Assembly: GCA_012932865.1 (NCBI GenBank)
Contig: SAXG01000004.1
Location: forward strand, 62,001 to 126,000
DNA from: Amylostereum areolatum
Lineage: Eukaryota; Basidiomycota; Agaricomycetes; Russulales; Stereaceae
Reading direction: 5' to 3'
DNA: 64,000 nt
Shown in pieces: positions 1 to 9,605 of this stretch. Under the pieces are notes generated by a model. It did no database searches. It worked only from the letters and a program-made list of their open reading frames with translations, and was not told where the DNA came from. Each line of letters begins with the position of its first letter. Positions within the stretch are counted from its first letter, which is position 1. Made by a program: the position numbers and the translations under genes.

Positions 1-1640
1 CTTCCTCAAGTGAGGTCACTTGGTTTCAGGGTGCTACGACACTACACGTCCTAATACATCTTCAGGGCGGCTGGAAACAAAACGCCCGCACGCAACCTGG
101 GTAAGTAAAAGACCATGCCCCTAATGGGCCAAACTGTATCGTAGTATGTAGAGGGACAGAGGACTAGAGGACTCGCAACGGCTTCTGCCCACTTCAGAGC
201 TCCCTCGCCGTGCTCGTATTACTCCTTCAGTGCGATAACACAATGCAAGGCCCGGGGCCAAGCAAATTGGGGAGCGAGTGGGACTAATGAAAGTTACTCG
301 CCTTTGAAAAACTTTGTACAACTTGAGGGCTAGATAGATAGGCCAGGGCCCATAACCTGTTGAACAGACTTATGCAAGTCAGTGAGATGCTCAGTCGAAG
401 GGATACTTCGAGTGTTATGTATTATACCTTATGCAAGTCAGTGAGACGCTATAGTAAGGTATGTAAGTCAAAGAGAAATAAGTAGAAGGTATAAAGGATT
501 GCTCACCTCAGTCAAAGGGATACTTCGAGTGAGGAGGCAGGACAAAATACGAGAGCCTTATATACCCAAACTGCTGTGCCATAAGAGCCAATCATAAAAG
601 CTGTAAGAAAATGGTGCCATAGTGTAGCATAATCAATCAGCGCCAAGAGTGCGCTCAGTCATCCACCACAGCTTTCATGTGAAAGCATACAGTAAGAATC
701 ACATGCTCCGCACAGCCTCGGATGGGAAGTGGGAGATATGCATGTCCGGGTTGGGAAGCTTTTGGCTATGGCTGTTGCACAAACTGAGTGTGACATCTGC
801 TTCAAACACCTGCACATCCATATCTCATGCTTCCCTCCCTCTCTTCCTCCCAAATCTTTTGGAGCATCAAGGGGCATTATATCACATACAGATACAGGCT
901 TTATTACAATTTTATTCCCCCTATAAAAATACATATTCACAGAATATCCGTTTTTGGGCAGAAAACACACCTGTTTCACTGCATCTTAGGTTATATCGTC
1001 CCCTGCATGTACACAGGTCAGTAGGTATTTTTTACATACATTCCTAACATACATGATGACATTTTGAAACACTTGAATGTACAGTATTGACCTGTTCACA
1101 GGCACAGAAAATGGAGGACAGTTTACGTGACCAGTTGATCTCAGGCACTGATCTTTGTATCATCACTCGAATTGGACATCCGAGAGAGATGTACCACTGC
1201 AATTAGTTCAATATGGACTATATGTAACTATACATGGCCTTTGATCACATACCCAATGTCCGTAATGCAGTGGTAATGCTTGTGGGCACTGTTTTTGGGT
1301 GTTTTTTGGCTGTAAAAAACATATTTTGCATATAACACCGCTCCCAAAGGAGAGAACACTTAGATACTTTCAATCAAGCATTGTATATATGTAATCTACC
1401 TTATCTAATATTCAGAATCGTTTTCGGAAGTGATGGAAGAGCTGTGCTCGCTGTCGCGCTCGACGAGCTCAAGTCTCGGCACTTGCCGAGACTCGGGAAC
1501 TGCCGAGACACATTCCCAATTGGGAAGGCGTGCCAGCTCACTCTTCTTCTCTCTTCCACCATCTCCCTGCTGCCACGTCGCCATGCCGCCATCCCCCCAC
1601 GTCCAACGACACCCTCAACGACGCCGCCAATGCCCTAAAC
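1..1640. other. Gene-poor left edge with diverged direct repeats
   Basis: I see no gene here: the open frames are short, lack splice signals and show no recognisable domain. A roughly 24-nt segment at 391-414 (tcagtcgaagggatacttcg...) recurs at 507-530 with one change, and a second segment containing gcaagtcagtgaga occurs near 374 and 434, so the first 600 bases contain diverged direct repeats. The stretch is AT-richer than the gene-rich arm. It may be decayed transposon sequence, but no LTR ends or target duplications could be identified. Confidence 0.5.
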
Positions 1641-1689
1641 GCCAACGATGCGCTCAACAGCGCCTTTACGGCGCCAACGCGTCGCGCCT

Positions 1690-2400
1690 GACCCAGTGAG
1701 TCCCCTCTCCCTTTTTTCTATTTCTCTCTCTGCTCACCCCTCCTCCGCGCCCACGCCCACGCTCGCCCCTCTCCTGCGCACACGCCCACGCCTGCCCCTC
1801 CTCCACGCTTGTCTCCTCCCGCCACCCCCTACGGCCGTGTCCCTGCGTGCGCCGTGTGTCGCTTTGGCGACGCGCGGTTGCCCAGGCGACCGTGCCACGT
1901 GGCTGCCACGGCACGCCGTGTTCGTGCCCATGGCATGTGCACATGCGCAGTGGCTACGCGAGTGGCAGTGCGGGCGAGTGTGGGGGGGGGGGGGGCGAGT
2001 GTGGTGCGTGGGTGGGTGCCGGTGTGTGGTAGCAGGTGCAAGCGAGCAGGTGCTGGCGCATGGCAGTGGGAGCGCGTGCGCGCGGGTGCGGTGCGGGTGC
2101 ATGCGGTGTGCAAGCGGTGCGCGTGCAAGCGGTGCGCGTGGGCAAGCGGTGCGGGTGGGCGCGCGGGTGGGCAAGCGAGCGGGGCCGTGCACGTGCGGGT
2201 GGGGCGTGCACGTAGGTGCGTGCACGAGTGGGTGCGCTGGGAAGCGGGTGCGCGTGCGCATGGGTGCGGTTCACGCAGGTGCGCGTGCAAGCAGTGCAGG
2301 TGCGCGAGCGGGCGTGCGGTGCGAGAGCAAGCACATGCGGGCAGGTGAGCAGGTGGGTGCGCGGCGAGCGGGTGCGCAGTAGGCGAGCGCGCAGCAGGTG
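1690..2400. repeat. Strand-skewed C-rich then G-rich low-complexity tract
   Basis: The + strand is strongly C-rich from about 1690 to 1830 (repeated cgcccacgc-type words) and then flips to G-rich from about 1940 to 2400, with variants of gtgcggg, gcaagcggtgcg and gggtgggc and a pure G run at about 1981-1994. Long open frames occur on both strands but translate to low-complexity Arg/Ala/Cys/Val/Gly protein, so they are composition artefacts. The G-rich half has many closely spaced GGG/GGGG tracts that could form quadruplexes on the + strand. The solo LTR at 2406 is inserted at its edge and the G/C-rich sequence resumes after 2864. Confidence 0.7.
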
Positions 2401-2405
2401 AGCGC

Positions 2406-2863
2406 TGTCATGAACGGTCTATAAATTTCTTTTACTTTACATCGGTTACCCGCTTTAGGACTTATCAGGCTTATCACCGGACCGGTTCTACTTCGGCCCG
2501 GACCCGGTTCATCTATATCCCGCCCGGACCCACGTGACTCCTCTCAGCCCGGGTCTGACTCCTTTCTCTTGACTCATGCTGTACGATACTGACTCATGCT
2601 GTGCTCTTTTACCTATGACTGCTTACTTATACTAGGTCTGCTTACTGATTGCCGTGTATCGGTCGCTTACCTAAGTCTCTCTCCTCTCGTGTATATAAGG
2701 CTCACTCTCACTGTACATATTCCTTATCTCGAGCTAGTCAATTCTACCAACTTTGCTTGCTTTCCCTTGTCTGTCGCCGTGTCTGATTGGCTCCCCTCCA
2801 TTGTCCTCATCTTCTAGTCAGCTGTGTCATAACTTGGTGCTGTCGCACTAGTCATTGCTGACA
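2406..2863 (+). mobile_element. Solo LTR of a Ty3/gypsy-type retrotransposon, with target duplication
   Basis: A 458-bp segment begins TGTCA and ends TGACA, the short inverted termini expected of an LTR. It is flanked by a perfect 5-bp direct repeat, AGCGC, at 2401-2405 and 2864-2868. It contains a TATA box (TATATAAG, 2692-2699) in + orientation. No internal domain or second LTR is present, so this is a solo LTR left by LTR-LTR recombination. Its termini (TGTCA...TGACA) and TATA box resemble those of the inner chromovirus at 9103, but the internal sequence is different, so it is a separate family or subfamily. Confidence 0.85.
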
Positions 2864-3306
2864 AGCGCGCAGACAGCGGGCGGGCAGCACAGCGACGGCG
2901 CGGTCGGAGCAGGCTGCGCGGTGTTGGCGGCGGTTATGTAAGAAGCAGCGGCAGGGCCTGTAGGGCCCTGTCATTCATTGTAATGCTGTGCAGCGCGATC
3001 ACATTGCAATGCAATGTGGTTGCTGCCGCGCGGCAGTTGTGGGCCGTATTGCAATGGGGCTAGGGCATCTTGCCCTAGCCATTGCACTAAAGTTACCGGG
3101 TTGCCTCCGTCGAAGGTGGCAGCAAAGTCGTTGACAACAACGACGGTGACAAGGCCGGGTCCCCAACAGCGACTGATGTCGTGGTTGAGGACAAGGAGTC
3201 GACGCGGCGTTGAGCATCGATAAAACTGACGAGTCACGTGACCTTTGTTCTCGAAATCCACTAAGTTGTGATTTTGCATTAGAACTGTAAGTACTTGCAT
3301 ATTCAA

Positions 3307-3469
3307 CCAAGTTACGAAAGTAAACTACTACGTGTCCAAGTAAACTACTATATGCCCAAGTAAACTTCCAATGTCCTTCTATCTGACCAAGTTCCCAAGT
3401 CTTTTTCTTCCAGTCCAAGTCCTGTCCAAGTATAATCTCCAAGTCCAAGTTGTTCTGTCAAGTCCAAGT
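3307..3469. repeat. Cluster of ten CCAAGT hexamers
   Basis: CCAAGT occurs at 3307, 3336, 3356, 3387, 3395, 3415, 3426, 3439, 3445 and 3464, with further CAAGT copies near 3459 and 3476. Spacing is irregular (6-31 bp), so it is not a simple tandem array. The cluster ends about 70 bp before the outer retroelement. Function unknown; it could be a degenerate minisatellite or a binding-site cluster. Confidence 0.7.
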
Positions 3470-3539
3470 ATGGCTCAAGTACCGGGAGTTTTCCTGATCA
3501 TTGATGTGGTACAATACATAGCTCACTTCATGCCCAATG

Positions 3540-4051
3540 TGTTAAGGACGGTCCTTATCACGTGACAAGCGGCTCAGGCTACAGTACTCTTTGCGTGTGA
3601 GAAGTGGGATCAGGTGATCCAGACGTCTCGGTTTGTACAAAAGCTAAGGTCGATAAGCGAAGCAGTAAGTCTTCACGGAAGACTTAGGCGAGCTTTCGAC
3701 TTAGTTTGCTTTGGATTCTCTTTAGTATTCTTTAAGAGGAGGTTCTATTTAGAACAGTCCTGTATTTACAAAGAGAACGAGCTGGGGAATGGCTCGTTCG
3801 TTGAGCCTCCTTTTATAAGAAAGGAGGTCGAGTAAATATGTGTACATTTGGTAACGGTCACATCAAGTATCTACGGGGATGCGACTGGGGCACAGTCGTG
3901 GCTGCGTCATTGAGACGGCTACGAGCTGGGGCACAGTCGTGGCTGCGTCGTCGGGACGGTTACGAGCTGGGGCACAGTCGTAATCTGTTGTTTAGCGACG
4001 TCCTTCCTAATAAGGCAACAGGAAATGGAATACCTTGATCGAGTTGTAACA
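3540..4051 (-). repeat. 3' LTR of the outer element
   Basis: It is 512 bp long and differs from the 5' LTR at four sites, all transitions. At three of them this copy has TG/CA where the 5' LTR has CG, as expected after deamination of methylated CpG. It keeps a canonical TATA box (TATAAAAG, 3817-3810) with the presumed transcript start at 3783. The 41-bp U3 repeats lie at about 3882-3984. Confidence 0.96.
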
Positions 4052-4055
4052 CTAG

Positions 4056-4065
4056 CCCCCTCTCT
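4056..4065 (-). promoter_or_regulatory. Polypurine tract of the outer element
   Basis: The minus strand reads AGAGAGGGGG followed by CTAG and then the 3' LTR (TGTTACAA). The position and purine content are those of the plus-strand primer of LTR retrotransposons. Confidence 0.7.
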
Positions 4066-4355
4066 AGAATCGACGTCCCGTTGATTCATGAATCGGATTG
4101 CTTCCATGGGGATTTCTTGAACGGGTTCTTGATCGCTTGCTCAATGCCATCGTTGGAGAAAGATAGATGACGCGAGGAAGGTAAGGATTGTAAGTCCTGC
4201 GATCACGCTTAGGACGATAATGAGCGATCGAGGGGTGGTTGTAGTGAACATTGTAAGATCGGGTGACTGGGTGGGCTGCATCGTGCTTCTAAGTTTTTTT
4301 GTTTTGATGTTCACCCCTTTTATCCTTATCCGGAACCAGGCGATAGAATTCTATT

Positions 4356-4739
4356 CTACCGCTTCAGCAATGCCTCTATTACTTTGATATCCTCCCCGTC
4401 CATCGTGGGAGACCCTAACCGATGCCCTATCCTAGCCGTCGTCACGTGGTCCGGGCTTCTGAATCGGGGCCCATGTTTCCGGAAGAGCCCTTTGATGCCG
4501 CATCTTCCCTTCGACTCCCGCATGGCTTCTTCGTCAAGGCTTCTTGGCCTCTTCATGGCGCGAGCGACATCCGGACGGCTTAGAAGTTCCGTAACTCTCT
4601 TGAGATGGTGAAGGAGTTCTTCGTCTTGTGCGTCGGGCGTGGGAGTGCGCGAGAGGACGGGCGAGGGAGGAGGGGTAGCAGGGGGGGTGCAGTCAATGGT
4701 GGAGAGGTTGCGCGAGGAGGAGGCGAGGTTAGAGGACAT
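4356..4739 (-). CDS. ORF4 of the outer element: small unknown protein
   Basis: 127 residues from MSSNLASSS; the frame is open further up to an ATG at 4883 (175 residues). The middle is Pro/Thr-rich (PPATPPPSPV) and is followed by a helical segment (EELLHHLKRVTELLS) and a basic stretch. No recognised domain. It lies inside the element, between ORF3 and the 3' LTR, with about 430 bp between the ORF3 stop and this ATG. It could be a separate gene, a 3' exon of ORF3, or captured non-coding sequence. Confidence 0.35.
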   Translation of the reverse strand: MSSNLASSSRNLSTIDCTPPATPPPSPVLSRTPTPDAQDEELLHHLKRVTELLSRPDVARAMKRPRSLDEEAMRESKGRCGIKGLFRKHGPRFRSPDHVTTARIGHRLGSPTMDGEDIKVIEALLKR

Positions 4740-5065
4740 ATTGGTTGGTTCGGGTGGTGCAAGTTGGTTTGTTAGACGATGTCTGAGGATGTTGTGGTCT
4801 TTGTGGCTTTCCCTTTTATCCTTGCGATGCGGAGGGGCAGTGATGTAATCATTGCCATCAATCGTAAGCGGGAATTCGTACATAATCAGACACTAGTCGT
4901 AAGTAAGCGACGCGTCCAGCACGTCGTAGGGAGAATTCCGAGCACTTTGCCTTCCTCATAGCGATGGGAATCTGTATAGTAGAGAAGTCCGAGGAAAATA
5001 TGCGTGCAAATGAGGGCGCAGTCCGTGATCAGTCCGAGAAGTGTCGTAACGATGAATGCAAAATG

Positions 5066-5089
5066 TGATGATGATGATGATGATGATGA
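5066..5089. repeat. (TGA)8 microsatellite
   Basis: Eight perfect TGA units between ORF3 and ORF4 of the outer element. Confidence 0.9.
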
Positions 5090-5171
5090 GAAAGTCCGAG
5101 TGCGTATGATGGATAACAGTTCGTCCGTGCGCTTACCAAGGTTCCGGCCAGTGATCCTTCAATTCCTCTGC

Positions 5172-7026
5172 TTACTGCAGGTCCCAGTCTTCTTCTTTCC
5201 AGAAGAGATCGTCGACGCGCCAGGAGTGGTTAAAGCGCGAAGGGGGTTCCTGCTGAGTGCGGAGTACCGCGTCTTCCCAGTATAACCACTGTTCGGTGGC
5301 GTGTTGGGCAGCTTCGTGCGTCAGGTTCTCACGTCGCGTGAGGAATCCCAGAAGTTGCCTGTGGGTGCAGGCGGTAGCGTCGGTACGTCGGAGGTGGGGG
5401 TGGGACATCAGTGTTCCTGGACCGTAACTGATATCCGGATGGCTCGGGCGTGGGCGAGGAAGAGAAGTCCGTGACCGGAGAGGGTAGCAGGACCGTGATT
5501 GGGGGAAGTGAGGGGGATCGTTCTTGCGACGGAGACAATCTCGGCAGAGATGGCCTTGCTCGCCGCATTTCCAGCAGCGTTTCCGTGGCTTCATGGGAAT
5601 CGCATCCCACTTCTCTTGCGTCCATGTGGTCGGCTCGTTGCTCCATTGGTCCGAGGGATTCTCGGCTACTTCCTCCGTCTTGTTGTCCGTCGAACTGTCC
5701 GATTCTTCCGTCGAACTGTCCGACTTGTCCGTTGACTCGTGCTCTTGTCTCCAGCGTGCGCGGTTCTCCATCATTCGATCGACTATCTCCTGGAGTTTGT
5801 TGAAGTTCTCCATCACCCGATGCATCGGGGAGGCTGGCGTCTCTGATTCGCTTGAACGGTCTTCCATCGGGGTCGACAGGATCATATTTACGTCGCTGTG
5901 GGGTGATTCGGGGATCTTGGGTGATGGGATCTCGAACGTGGTCGGGGTACAAGCGTAGGAATGAGGGGTAAGCAGGGGGGCCCCCGTGCCACGGCATGGG
6001 AGTGTCGTTAGTAGATACCGGGAATGGAGTTGGCGGTCTAGGCACTGTTGGCAGCGGAAAAGGTGTTCTAGGTATCTGTTGCGGATTTCCGGCCGGTTGT
6101 CTGGGCTCTGGGGGAACCAGGGGCTGTCCGTCGGTGTGCTTTCCGGGTACGCTGTGTCCAGCGATGGAAGGCTGGATGTGGTTAGTCTGGGTGAGCCCAG
6201 GGATGGGTAGGGACCCTGGCGGTGTGGGAGCGGTGATGGGTCGCGGAGGGGCGTTAGGGAGGGACGGAGGTCTGGCGAGGGTGGATGTGATGGGATCGGG
6301 TCGAATAGTATAGCCCGGGGAGATGTGATATCCATGGAAGATGAGGTCGATGTCGGGGCCGTCGCGTGGCGACATATAGGGAACTCTGGTAGTTTCCATT
6401 CACCTTCGGAGGATTTCTCCTTCGTAGGCAGCCCGGAAGGTGTGTCTTTCCCAATTGAGCCAGTTGACCCTGTGTCCGACTTCAGTGAGGAATCTTCGGA
6501 GTTCTGCGACATTGAGTATAGCCGCTGCGCTAGCTTCCGGAATCGTCGAAGAAGTTTGACCTCCCGTTCCTCCATCTCGGTTGAGAGCGTTAGGTACCTC
6601 GAGTCTAGCTGAAGGAGTTCTCCGTTGAGCATCTTGATGTGATTCTCCAAGATGTTCTGGATGTCGGCCGACTCCTTCCTGAGGTTGTCGATCCGTTCCC
6701 TGGCCTGCTCGAGCGCTACTCCGGCTATCATGCGGGCTATCTGGCTTTCTAGTATTGGGGAATCGGGCGTTTGGACTTCCGTCGCTCTGGGCCACGGGGA
6801 TTGCATTAGCACCTGTGAGGAACCCAGGTGCTTTAGTTAGGGTTCTTCTGTGTGCTTCTAAGCAGCTTACCCCTTGTTCTTCCATCTGGTCCTGACCTAG
6901 ACGGAGGAGGTACTGACTTAATTGCGAGGATTGCTGCCGATCGAGCGATGAAGCAGTCTCCGCAGAGGGCTTGTTCCTGTTGAGTGTGGTGTACTTTGTT
7001 GCAGATGAGGCGGAGGCGGTCGACAT
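5172..7026 (-). CDS. ORF3 of the outer element: coiled-coil, CCHC zinc-knuckle protein, spliced
   Basis: Downstream of pol, same strand. Exon 1 (7026-6871, 52 codons) ends at a GTAAGC donor. A 58-nt intron (6870-6813) with a CTAAC branch site ends CACAG, and the frame continues exactly at 6812 to a stop at 5172, giving about 598 residues. Features: a heptad-rich coiled coil (residues about 75-145), a long Pro/Ser/Thr-rich middle, a second helical acidic segment, a CCHC knuckle (CWKCGEQGHLCRDC, near residue 475) and a Trp/Asp-rich C-terminus. No transmembrane segment, so it is not an envelope gene. An upstream ATG at 7207 overlaps the pol stop (ATGA) and opens another frame (7207-6833) whose N-terminal half also looks coding, so the true 5' end is uncertain. 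Function unknown; an RNA-binding accessory protein is an inference. Confidence 0.6.
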
Positions 7027-9102
7027 TGCTGGGTGTGACGATTGGATTGGTAGAGGAGATGTTGGCTGCGCTTGGGGTGGTGGACATTGGTGATCTGTCC
7101 CGTTGAACCCATGGGGTTTTTATCCCCTCCTTGTTGGCAGTGCATTCGCCTGAATGGTGTTTGAGTCTCACCAGTGTTTTACTTTCGTCTTGCGTTTCTT
7201 TCGTCATGCTGGCCTTCGCTTTTGCTGCGTTACAGTGATCTCGTCAGGATCAGTAGATTCTGCGTTGGTATCTCTGATTGGCTGTGGTAGCAACTTCGGT
7301 GCCTTAGGGTTATTCCGGTGGAACTCTGCAATCGCGGTCTTTGATCCTTCGAGATTAGATGCTGGTTCTCATGTGTTACCGGAGTCTGGGTAGCCTTTCC
7401 ATTTTACGAAGTAATATAATGGTTCGGAATACCGTTTGTCTAGTTTTGAGGCTATTATTGTTTCTACTTCATAGAGTTCTTCATCGTTTACTAGTTCCGG
7501 AGGCGGTTTTTCATAAGCTTCGCCATATTGCTCTGTCTCTTTGAATGGAATTAACAGTGCTGCGTGAAATACTGGGTGTATTTTCCATTTCGTTGGTAGT
7601 TCCAAGCGATAGGTTACTGGTCCTATAACTTCTTCAATTTTGAATGGGCCGAACCGTTTTGGTGCTAGCTTGGTTTTCAGGTATACCGTGTTAAGATTTT
7701 TTCCGTCTAACCATACTTGGTCGCCCTGTTTGAGTTGATCTCGTAGTGTGAACGTTTGATCATGCTGCATTTTCATTAATTTAGCAGCTATTTCCAGACT
7801 TGCTTCTGCGTTGTCCCACGCGTCCTTAAAGTTCTTTATTCTTTCTTCAGCCGTCGGTATTTGCGGATTGGTTGGTATTGTTGGGTTGAAAACTGGTTGG
7901 TATCTATGTAGGAGTTCAAATGGGGAAGTTTTTGTGGCTGAATGTTGTCGTATGTTGTGTGCGAATTCTGCTTTTGGTAAAAGTTTTGCCCAATTTGTTT
8001 GATCTCCGTTGCAAAACGCTCGAAGATATTGTTCTAATTTTTGATTCACCCTTTCTGTCTCGCCATCTGTTTGGGGATGATACGCCGTACTGAGCGATGA
8101 GATAATTCCAAGACTTTCGCAGATGGATTGGAATACTTTGGACGCAAATTGAGGACCTCTGTCCGATATCATTCTTTTCCATAGTCCGAATCGTCTGTAG
8201 ACGTTGTCGATCAGAAGATCAGCTGTCTCTTCTGCGTTGATCGTCTTTAGGCACGGTGTGAATACTGCGGTTTTGGTGAACCTGTCGACGACTATGTTGA
8301 TCAAATCAAATCTATTGGAGATCGGAAGATCTGTGATGAAGTCTGATGTGATTGTTTCCCACGGTCGTTCTGGTATTTCCGTAGGTTGTAATGGATGTTT
8401 TGCCGGATGCGTGACATTCTTTGTTGACTGGCATACGGGACATCCTTGAACATAGCCTTTTACGAAGGAAATCATTTTTGGCCACCAAAAGTTTCTTTGT
8501 ACCAGTTCTAGAGTTTTCATTTCTCCTGGATGTCCGATCGTTTGGAGATCATGATGCGATTCTAGGATCATGCGTCGAAGTTCGAGATTCTGTGGTACGT
8601 AGATCTTTCCTTTTCTGATGATCAAATCGTTCTCAAAGTTCCAATCTTCGATTCCTTTTGCAAGGGTGCGTGGTCCCGATCTTTTGATCGTATCTAGCGC
8701 TGTCCAAACTTCATCATCTAGGTGTGAGAAGTTCCTTAGTTCCTTGAGAAGTTCTTTATCTCCGATTGCTTCGACTGTTCCTCTTCCGGTGGCTCTAGCC
8801 TTGAATATCGAAGGATGGAGTAGAATTCGTTTGTCGTTGTCTGGAATGTCTTCTTTATGATCTGATCTTCTGGAAAGTCCGTCCGCTTTATTTGTACTTC
8901 CTGGTTTGTGCACCAGGGTGTAGTCAAAGCGGGACAGATACAAGCTCCATTGTGCTTGCCGTCGATTAAGTTTCTGAGCTGTTGTAAAATATTCTAGATT
9001 TTTATGATCTGTCCAGATTTCTATCTTGTAGTTCGCTCCTTCTAGATAGTGTCGCCAATGCTCTAGGGCTTTTACTACTCCTAAAAGTTCTTTGTCGTAT
9101 AT

Positions 9103-9522
9103 TGTCACGGATCGCTCCATTTCTTTCTTCGTTTGCAGACCTTGTACACGCGACGCGTCACGGCACATGACTTTCCTTCGCATCACATGCTCCAACGACG
9201 TCACTGCCCGGACTTCCGAACGGGGTTCCGCATTCTTATCTATGACATCATTGCTCTGGACTTCCGCCCTCCTCCCCATGACTCCTTTCTTATTGTTCCC
9301 CCCGCTCGCACCACTATCGCATCGCATCGCACCATCGTTCCCACTTGTATATAAGGACAGTATCCCTTTTCCCTTTTCCTCAGACTGTCCATCTCGTCAT
9401 ACGGTACTGTAGCGCACATTGCACTACCCTAGACCCCGGCACTCTCGAATCTATTTTCTTCTCGCTCCTCCCATCGTCGCGACTTAGGCGGTTCATCGGT
9501 CTCATAAACTGTGTTTCTGACA
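9103..9522 (+). repeat. 5' LTR of the inner element
   Basis: 420 bp, TGTCACGG...TTCTGACA. TATA box TATATAAG at 9348-9355. Predicted RNA start AGACTGTCCA at 9382-9391, 34 nt further on. The ORFs inside it are repeated exactly in the 3' copy and are not genes. Confidence 0.97.
9348..9355 (+). promoter_or_regulatory. TATA box of the inner element
   Basis: TATATAAG in the 5' LTR, 34 nt upstream of AGACTGTCCA. Repeated in the 3' LTR at 14541-14548. Confidence 0.8.
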
Positions 9523-9524
9523 CC

Positions 9525-9534
9525 TGGACAGTCT
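9525..9534 (+). promoter_or_regulatory. Primer-binding site of the inner element (self-priming type)
   Basis: TGGACAGTCT, two bases after the 5' LTR, is the exact complement of AGACTGTCCA at 9382-9391, the predicted first ten bases of the transcript. The TGG start would also suit a tRNA primer, but the match to the element's own RNA, at the same 2-nt offset and 34-nt TATA spacing as in the outer element, favours self-priming. Confidence 0.7.
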
Positions 9535-9605
9535 ACCCCTACGCCTACCTCGCACCCCTCTCTCCATCTACCTCTGCCGTCTCTACGACGTTAAAAACTC
9601 CCACC

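Noticed and set aside
1648..2382. Long open frames on both strands in the G-rich tract
   Set aside because: No stop codons because the sequence lacks AT; the proteins are low complexity and both strands are equally open.
3614..4038. Two small ORFs (73 and 66 codons) repeated at 18887-19311
   Set aside because: They lie within the two LTR copies in antisense to the element; no coding evidence.
5329..6399. A 356-codon minus-strand frame overlapping ORF3
   Set aside because: Pro-rich translation of the same Ser/Pro-rich DNA in another frame; the zinc knuckle and the clean splice junction belong to the ORF3 frame.
9525..9540. tRNA-primed PBS in the inner element
   Set aside because: TGG would suit a tRNA 3' end, but the 10-nt match to the element's own RNA start is more specific and the outer element lacks TGG altogether. 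Not fully excluded without the host tRNA set.
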